Source of the DNA: Brachionus rotundiformis
Lineage: Eukaryota > Rotifera > Eurotatoria > Ploima > Brachionidae
Assembly: GCA_016802295.1 (NCBI GenBank)
Contig: JAESIW010000203.1
Location: 1 to 64,000 of the forward strand
Direction of reading: 5' to 3'
DNA length: 64,000 nucleotides
A model generated the notes under the pieces. That model was not told the DNA's origin. It did not search any database and saw nothing but the letters and a program-made list of their open reading frames with translations. The translations under genes and the position numbers were made by a program. Numbering within the stretch: position 1 is the first letter of the stretch; each line of letters starts with the position of its first letter. This document shows, in pieces, positions 56,641-64,000 of this stretch.

Positions 56641-59375
56641 ATGGATTCCATTGAACAAGACGAAAACCAGAAAAGCCATGTTCAAATCAAGCGGCCAATA
56701 TATAATTATGAAAAATTCTCAACTATCTATCAGACCAATATTTTTAAAGGGTTTAGTGTTACACAAACAGTTCGAGATATGGTAGTCAAGAAATGTTCAC
56801 CCAGCAGAGATTGCCTCATACAAAATATTCTGAATTATTTGCCATTTCTGGTCTGGCTAAGAGAATATAACTTTAAAGAAACGTTTCTGGCCGATCTTTT
56901 TGCAGGATTTACTGTTGGAATCATGCAAATACCACAGGGAATGGGTTATGCTTTGCTGGCTTCTCTAACTCCTATTTATGGACTTTACACTTCTTTTTTT
57001 CCAGTTTTAATATACTTTTTTCTCGGAACTTCAAGACAAATATCGATTGGAACTTTTGCCATTACATCACTAATGACTGGTACTTTAATATCCTCTATAG
57101 AAGACAAATATGCTCCACCAGAAGGTTTTAATAAAACTCTCAATGATATTACTCAAGATGTAGACACGTCCTATTTTCTAAGTGATGATAGAGACGCGGC
57201 CAAGGCTTTGATAGGGATGGCATCCGCTTTCTGGATTGGTATTATCCAACTAGTTATGTTTTGTTTTAATCTTGGATTTATAACATCGTTTTTGAGCGAA
57301 CCAATGATTAATGGATTTCTCACAGGTATGTTTATTTAGTATATTCATTTATTTATAATAAAAATTAGGTTACAATAATTAATTATCAAAACTTGACCAA
57401 AATAATAGAATTTTGTTTTTGAAGGAAGTGCTATTCATGTTTTTACTTCACAGATAAAATCAGTTCTGGGAATTTCATTAAAGAGTTACTCAGGTGCATT
57501 TCAAATACCATTGGTAAGCTAAAAATAACAACAAATTTATAATTATATATTTATTTTTAGACCTGGATAAACATATTTACCGAAATTCCTAAAACAAATT
57601 TTGCTACTGTAATAACTTCCATTATTTGTATTGGAATCTTATTTGTGGTCAAAATTTTTATAAATAAAAAATATGCCAAAAAACTTAAAGGTAGCATTTT
57701 TGTCTTTTATCTATTCTATTTATTATTTAATTCAATAAAACATAGTTCCCATTCCAACTGAACTTTTGATAGTAATAAAAATTTAAATAAATTAAAGTTT
57801 ATTAAATTTAATGATTATTCAAAAGGTCATTTTTGGAACTTTGATCTCATACCTGGCAAAATTAAACACAAACTTTGACATCCGAGTTATCGGACCAATT
57901 GAAGCTGGGTAAGAAAAAAATTAAATCATCTTATTTTTCAAATTTTATTTTCATCTTTTAAAGACTTCCCAAGCCTAGTCTGCCACCTTTATACATATTT
58001 TCTGAGATATTCATTGAATGCTTTCTGATAGCAATAATTGCTTTTGTGAGCAATTTTTCTCTTTGTGATGTCTTTTCCAAAACCCACCGTTACAAGATAA
58101 ATACAAACCAGGAACTTCTAGCTTACGGGACAAGCAACATATTTGGTTCATTTTTTGGTTGTTTTGTTAGTGCTGGATCTCTGAGTCGGTCTTTGGTGCA
58201 AAATAACGCTGAAGGTAGAACACAATTGGCGTCTTTGTTCTCAGTAATAATTGTTGGTATGGTCCTTCTCTTCATAGCTCCTTTATTCAGAGATCTTCCT
58301 CGCGCTTGTCTCGCTTCTATCATTTTGGTTGCCTTACAAGGCTTATTAAAAAGAATTGGAGACTTAAAATTTTATTGGAAAATAAGTAAAAATGAATTTG
58401 TAAGAAATTGGAAAATTTTAAATAAAAGATAAATAAATATCAATATTTAAAAGTATCAATTTTTGATAACATTTGTGGCCACTGTAATTTTGAATGTTGA
58501 CTATGGCCTAGCAGTAGGTGTTGTTTACTATGTTGTAATGCATCTTATTAGATCAATAGAGCCATATTCTACAACGCTGGGCAATATTCCAAATACTGAA
58601 TTATATAAAGATATTAAAATTTACAAACAGGTAAAAAATAATTAAATAAAATATTAAATTTGAGGTTTTTTATTAATGAGGCTAAAGAAATTGATGAAAT
58701 TAAAATTGTTCGAGTCCAGTCTGAACTACATGCTTCCAATTCGGATAGATTCCTCAATCTGGTTTATAAATTGACTGAAACTAAGCCTCAGGAGTTTATG
58801 GAAATATACAAAAAGAGAATGGATTTAAGGAGGAAACAAATGAGCTCGGAAAGCTCTGTTTTCACCAAGCTTGGGTTTAAAAGCAAGGCTGGAAAAAACA
58901 AAATTGGAATGAATAAGAAAAATGCAAGCATTTCGATTGAATTAGGCGAACAAGAGACACAGGAACCATTAATGCCTGTACCAGACTTTAAGTATTTGAT
59001 CATTGATTGTTCGCCTTTTATTTTCATTGACTCCGTAGGAGCCAAAGCAATCAAAAAAGTAGTTACTATTTTTAAAAGATAAATATCTAATCTTATTTCT
59101 AAAAAATTTAAAAGTTAATATCTGAATATAAAGAAATTGGAGTCAAAGTTTTACTCGCTGAATGCAATGGTATTTCTTTTTTTACAATTTAAATAGTCTA
59201 TTAAAAAGTTAATAATAATTAATAATTAATTGTAGATTCGTTCATTGATCGGCTAAAACGAATGGAAAAGGCAAGTAGCTCGAAAGGAAAAAGTGCCGGA
59301 TTTTATGATGAAAATTTAATCTTCTTATCAATAAATGATGCTGTTTTAAATGCATTAGAAGATTTAAAAATTTAA
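56641..59375 (+). CDS. SLC26: SLC26 family anion exchanger/sulfate transporter, 10 exons, 732 aa
   Basis: Exons: 56641-57325, 57425-57513, 57561-57690, 57746-57771 (26 bp), 57826-57908, 57964-58399, 58454-58630, 58681-59058, 59115-59169, 59236-59375. All introns are GT..AG, 47-99 bp, with frames closing. The protein is a multipass membrane antiporter for sulfate, chloride, bicarbonate or oxalate. Evidence: ETFLADLFAGFTVGIMQIPQ followed by GMGYALLASLTPIYGLYTSF (the SLC26/SulP signature), GTSRQISIGTFA, PTELLIVIFGTLISYL, then FGSFFGCFVSAGSLSRSLVQ (TM10 anion-site region) and a C-terminal STAS domain: FKYLIIDCSPFIFIDSVGAKA, KEIGVKVLLAECN, and a final helical LSINDAVLNAL. The intervening sequence in STAS (about 590-640) is Lys/Ser-rich and variable. 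It is closest to the SLC26A5/A6-like group, but the substrate is not assignable. Confidence 0.94.
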
Positions 59376-59888
59376 ATTTTTTTGTTATCTATTTTTATTT
59401 TATTTTTTTGTTATAAATTTGTTAGAAATTTAGCAAAAATAATTCTAATGAACCAAATTTTTAATTATGTCATATATATTGGGATATTATCAAGATCTTG
59501 TAGCAATTTGGTAAAAATAACGATAAAAATTAACCTTTAAATTATTAAAATTATAAAAATCACCTTTTGTTTATTTTAATAAAATTTTTGCTTCTATAGA
59601 TTCATTTAAAGTTTTTAAGAAAATTCTTTCAAGTTAGACTTCTAATAAAATTGCTTAAATAAATATAAATTAAATACATGACATGAATTATAATTGGTGA
59701 TATAATATTTTAGAAATAGAAAACAAAAATATTCAGTTAAAATAATAGTAAGTTTTATGAGAGAAAATTTTAACAATTTAAAAAATTTCTTCACAAATAA
59801 CAATATTCTAATTATTTTTCAGAAGCCCTAAATAATCATTCGAAATTATATTTTAAAGAGAAAATATAAGATCTTTTTATCGAATAAA
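59376..59888. other. Intergenic between SLC26 and the modular gene
   Basis: AT-rich DNA carrying the SLC26 3' flank and the putative promoter of the downstream gene. No ORF. Confidence 0.5.
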
Positions 59889-62800
59889 ATGGATATTGAT
59901 TTCGAAACTCAGAAAAAAAATATCTATATTGTATGAATAAAATTTTTCTTATAAAATTAATTTTTTAAATTGTTTAATTGTTTTATTAAGTATGATGTTA
60001 ATAGCTTAAAAAATTTTGTAAAACCTTATACAAAAAAATTTCTCATCAGCCCATTATTTTGCTCGCTGGTACTCAATATCTCCATTTTGCTGGTTCTTGT
60101 GGCAATCGGTTTTTACTTTGGAATATTTGCAAGCTTAAGTTATAAGAGACTTTATGGCGATCATTGTATTTATGATGCTGATTGTCAAGAATACTTAAAT
60201 CTACGCTGCCAAAATGGATTCTGTAATTGCACAACTACAACTTTTTACAATCAAACTCATTTTATTTGTTTGCCAAAGCAAAACAACTCGATACCATGCT
60301 CAAGTGACAATGATTGCTGTTGTGATCAAAAATGCTCCTATGACTTGGCTAAAAACTCAAAACTATGCTCTTGTACATCAGATAGATGGTGGGATACGAA
60401 TAATAACATTTGCCGTAAATATTATTAAATAATTAATAAGATATTAATTAATTTTATCTAGAAAAAAAGTCTTATTTTAATGAAACTTGTTTGACAAGTG
60501 ACCAGTGCCTTTTGGAAACGAATTTAGTCTGTTTGAGCAATAAATGTGTCTGTTCAGATTCAAATATTAATTTTTGGAACGGAACATATTGTGATTCAGT
60601 TCAATCTTACATGGGTGTATGCCGAATTACTGAGGGCTGTAGTCCAGCTCAAGGACTCATTTGTAATATTACAGAACAAAATCCATACAGGTGCACTTGT
60701 GCTCCTTACTATTACTGGGATTCAGCCTTAAACCAATGTAAAAAACAGCTAACTGAGTCAGATCCATGCACTTTAGCAGACCAATGCCAAAATGATATCG
60801 GATTATACTGTGATGTAAAGTGTAAATGTCATGACAATTACTTTTGGTCAACAAATAAATGCAGTAGAATTTTATATTAAATAATTAATTTTTTGATAAG
60901 AATAAAAAACTTAATTTTTTTAGTTAAAAAAATAAATTATAGTGAGCCGTGTGGTCCATCTCTTATCTGTGACAATACAGTTAATCTTTATTGTATAAAC
61001 TCTTACTGTGCGTGCCAAAGCAATAACTTTTGGAATGGATCCTATTGTGGTATATCTTATTTCTAAATAATTTATCTATTCTAAAATACTATACAAGTAT
61101 CATTGATTTCTAATGGCTTAAACTGTGACAACTCTTTTGAATGCAACTCCAATTTAGGTCTAAGCTGTGACAAAACAAGCAAACAATGCGTGTAAGTATT
61201 AGATTATTAGACTTCCTAATTTGATTTAAAATACAAAATAATTATAAAATATTTTTAGGTGTTCTTCAACTCATTATTGGTCATTTAATCAATGCAGTTA
61301 GTTATTAACTTACAAGTCAATTAAAATACAGAAAATTATCTTTTTTAGGATTAAAAGAAAAAAATGGTACTGTGTGCATTCATTCGATCCAATGCCAAAC
61401 TCAAAATGGGCTCAGTTGTGTAACAAATCAATGCTTGTACTTAAACAAAATTTATCTAATTATACTTTTATCTAATAACTATAGATCAGTTTTATTATCT
61501 CTAATTTTTTTTAAAGTAATAAAAACTCTATTAAATCTAACCCAAGGATTAAAATAAGTTCTTTTAAAATAAAGCTATAATTCAAAAAATAAAAAAGAAA
61601 TACTAAAAAAATTTTAAAAGATTCGATAGAGTTTTTAATTATTAACCATATTAAACTAAAATAAAATTTAATATTTGATTATTAAATTAGTTAAAAATAA
61701 GAATTTTAGTTTTAAAAATGGATTTTAAATTATGATTTTTTTTTCTAGTTGTGACCAAAATTATTATTGGTCCGAAGTCAATAACAAATGCCGTAATATT
61801 TTTCCTCATAGTTTTAAAAATAAAAATAACTTATTTATATTTTAAAGTTATTAAACAAACAGTTAATACCTGGTGTACAGAAACACATGAATGTCAAGAC
61901 TATAATGGACTTGAGTGTTTGAACACAGGAGGTAATAAAGCATGTGAATGTGCAAATAAAAGATATTGGAATGGTGACCAATGTGGTATTTAATTTTATC
62001 ATTTTCGAATTCTTCTCTAAGTTTAATTTAAATTTTGACCAAAGTAAAAAAATTAAGCTATGGTGAAATTTGTACTTTGGATGCTGAGTGTGATCATAAA
62101 GAGGGTCTAGCGTGCTATGGCCAATGCCGGTATTTTAACTTCTTGACCAAAAATTTAAACAATTTTAACAACTAAAAAATAGATGCTCTTCAAAATATTA
62201 TTGGTCCGGAACTTCTTGTGGTACTCTTAGGAATATTTAGGGATTTTATTTGAACAAAATTTTTAGAAATGAAAAAAGATAAAGGAGATAATTGTACCCA
62301 AACAGAAGAATGCATCCAAATTGTTAATCTATTTTGTATATCTGGAAAATGTGACTGTATGCCTCTGATGTATTGGTCAGGAACTAATTGTGGTAATTTA
62401 ATTCTTAATTTTGATTCTGATTAAGTTAGAATTTAAAATTCTCAAAGAATTTAAACTACCAATCAATGAAAACTGCTCTGGTTCAAGTCTTGCTTGTCAA
62501 AATTATGCTGGATTAAAATGCACCGCTGGATTATGCAAGTAACTTTGGCCAGCTAGAAAAAAAGGTATTTTAACATGTGTTTATGTTTAATTTAGATGCA
62601 ATACCGATAAATATTGGGTCAAAAATAAATGCCGTAAGTTATTTAATTTTTTAATTTTATCAAATAATAAAATTACTAATTTTTGAACAAAGTTAACAGA
62701 AAATATATGGTTTTAATTTAGTAAAATTTCCTCTTTTCTTTATAAAATTTTTTTTTACAAAGTTATTTTCATTGCCTAGTTTATACAATATTTATTTTCC

Positions 62801-64000
62801 CTAATTAATCAAAATAAAATAATCAAGATTTTAAAACTAAATTACTTGTATTTAAAAAAAAAACTAGAAAATTATGTCGGTATTAACCAATATTGTGATG
62901 GATCGACTTATTTATGTAAATCAGGCCTAGTCTGTCAAGGAACAGCAATCGGAAACTTTATTTGCCAGTATAACTAATTTAAAAAATAAACTAACATAAA
63001 TTTTAAAAAATATTTAAAAGATGTGCTACAAGAACATACTGGAATGGGTCACTTTGTGGTAATTTGACTTAAAAATAAACAATAAAGATCCTAAGTGTTT
63101 TTTTATAAGTATCTTTAAAGACTTACGGTGAATCCTGTGATGAATGGAATGAACCTTGTGACTATTTATTAAATCTAAAATGCTTATCCAATGGTCAAGG
63201 ATCTTCATGCTTAACCGGTTTTTCAGGAACAAAATGCAATTGTAATGACACAGATTATTGGAATGGCTCGACTTGTGTTTCCAAATTGCTGGATGGGGAG
63301 ATTACAAATGATGAGTGCAAATGTCGTCATGATTTAGGTTTAAAACTGCTTTCTTATTCAAGTAGTTATTCATGCTATACTGATTACAGTCCGGACAAAG
63401 CTTGTGTATGTCCAAATGACCAATATTGGGGAGGTGAAAAATGTTTGGATAAAAAACAATACTCAGAGTACTGTATTGAAAGTTGTCATTGCAAAGAAAA
63501 TTTAGGTCTAACCTGTCAAGTTTACTCTAATGGATATTCATGCTATACCATATTTGCTTCTGGAATGAAGTGTTTATGCAACTCTGACACTCATTGGTGG
63601 AACACTGCATCTAAAAAATGTGGTAAGAATTTAATCAGAAATTTATGTCTTTAAGTTAAATTTATTTGATTTTATTGTTTAATTAACATTATCAAATTAT
63701 GACTTTATTTTTATTTTCCTAGAAAAAAAATTTATTTTCAATGATAAATGTAGTGCAAACTGTGAATGTAGAGAAGATTTAGGACTGACGTGTCAAAAAC
63801 GTTCAGGTAACTCTTGTCTAACAGATTCTGGCAACAAGAGATGTGACTGCGGTTCAACTCAATTTTGGAGCGGAGGAATTTGCAGTAAAACCTTTGAATA
63901 TATACTTATAGATAAAAAAATACTGAATTAATTATATTAAAGTTAATAAATACATAGAAGGTCAGAAATGTAACGATGACTGTAATTGTAATCTTGATCT
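59889..64000 (+). CDS. Type II membrane protein with tandem Cys-rich EB/EGF-like modules, >=19 exons, 3'-partial
   Basis: Exons: 59889-59930, 59991-60414, 60462-60863, 60924-61049, 61098-61191, 61259-61296, 61349-61436, 61749-61792, 61848-61985, 62045-62129, 62183-62220, 62267-62392, 62430-62538, 62596-62633, 62868-62967, 63021-63058, 63110-63622, 63723-63884, 63943 onward (887 codons so far, frames closing throughout). Exon 1 encodes MDIDFETQKKNIYI; a hydrophobic anchor spans about residues 35-62 with a short cytoplasmic N-terminus, then the ectodomain. Modules repeat as C-x5-C-x4-GL-x-C…C-x-C-x5-YW-x-G/S-x3-C. This resembles the EB module or short EGF-like repeats of invertebrate scavenger/adhesion receptors. 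Most module joins use phase 1. Several modules are split by an intron so that their second half is a 38-nt microexon. The role is inferred to be cell-surface binding. The gene continues beyond the window. Confidence 0.85.
61437..61748 (+). other. Long intron within a split module
   Basis: A 312-bp AT-rich intron separating the two halves of a module (QCF|C join). An in-frame read-through downstream of 61436 is intron translation and not coding. Confidence 0.6.

Noticed and set aside
58660..58680. SLC26 exon 8 starting at 58665 after TGAG
   Set aside because: That acceptor gives an immediate stop in phase; the AG at 58679-58680 restores the frame and the family sequence.
59970..60428. Gene start at 59970 without an upstream exon
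   Set aside because: That frame begins with TTG inside an intron; an ATG exon at 59889-59930 joins in phase to 59991.
63121..63140. Acceptor at 63119-63120 for exon 17 of the modular gene
   Set aside because: It would produce an in-frame stop; the AG at 63108-63109 keeps the frame and the module.
1..64000. CRISPR array, operons, or prokaryotic mobile systems
   Set aside because: No regularly spaced direct repeats; spliced genes and animal families show this is eukaryotic nuclear DNA.

Overview
The window is nuclear DNA of an invertebrate animal. Intergenic DNA and introns are extremely AT-rich, most introns are very short (many of 47-80 bp, all GT..AG), and the proteins are animal-specific: nuclear factor I, SLAIN, CCDC24, PDZD8, SLC26, and a membrane protein with tandem Cys-rich modules. 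Base composition, tiny introns, single-exon receptors and lineage-specific extracellular proteins fit a monogonont rotifer such as Brachionus. That is an inference from style, not a proven identification.

Layout. 1-5 kb: 3' part of a fibrinogen-like secreted protein, a small secreted Cys-rich peptide, and repeats, including a 91-bp direct repeat that stops at a splice acceptor. 5-14.5 kb (minus strand): NFI transcription factor (3 exons), mitochondrial 3-ketoacyl-CoA thiolase ACAA2 (1 exon) and a SLAIN-type microtubule plus-end protein (7 exons, all introns phase 1). 14.5-33 kb: a gene-poor, repeat-rich region with a small unknown membrane protein, a two-domain rhodanese (MPST/TST), a MITE-like element, and a large inverted repeat. 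Its arms, 23591-25971 and 30302-32338, enclose a single-exon GPCR and a decayed nuclease-like ORF of a type best known from fungi (CR/Crinkler-effector-like). 33-51.5 kb: HtrL-type glycosyltransferase (plus), then minus-strand housekeeping genes: CCDC24, URB1/Npa1 (4 exons), PDZD8 (SMP-PDZ-C2-C1, 3 exons), an LRR protein, mitochondrial IF-3 and a DUF4139 protein. 54-64 kb (plus): GT92-type glycosyltransferase, SLC26 anion transporter (10 exons), and the first 19 exons of a type II membrane protein built of repeated Cys-rich EB/EGF-like modules, which runs off the window end.

The neighbouring genes show no common pathway; this is an ordinary animal gene neighbourhood interrupted by mobile DNA. 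Exon joins were worked out by hand from GT/AG sites, reading-frame continuity and family similarity. In every multi-exon gene the frames close exactly, which is strong internal support. The most unusual object is the inverted-repeat structure at 23.6-32.3 kb with its two cargo ORFs, followed by the microexon-based module architecture of the gene at 59.9-64 kb.
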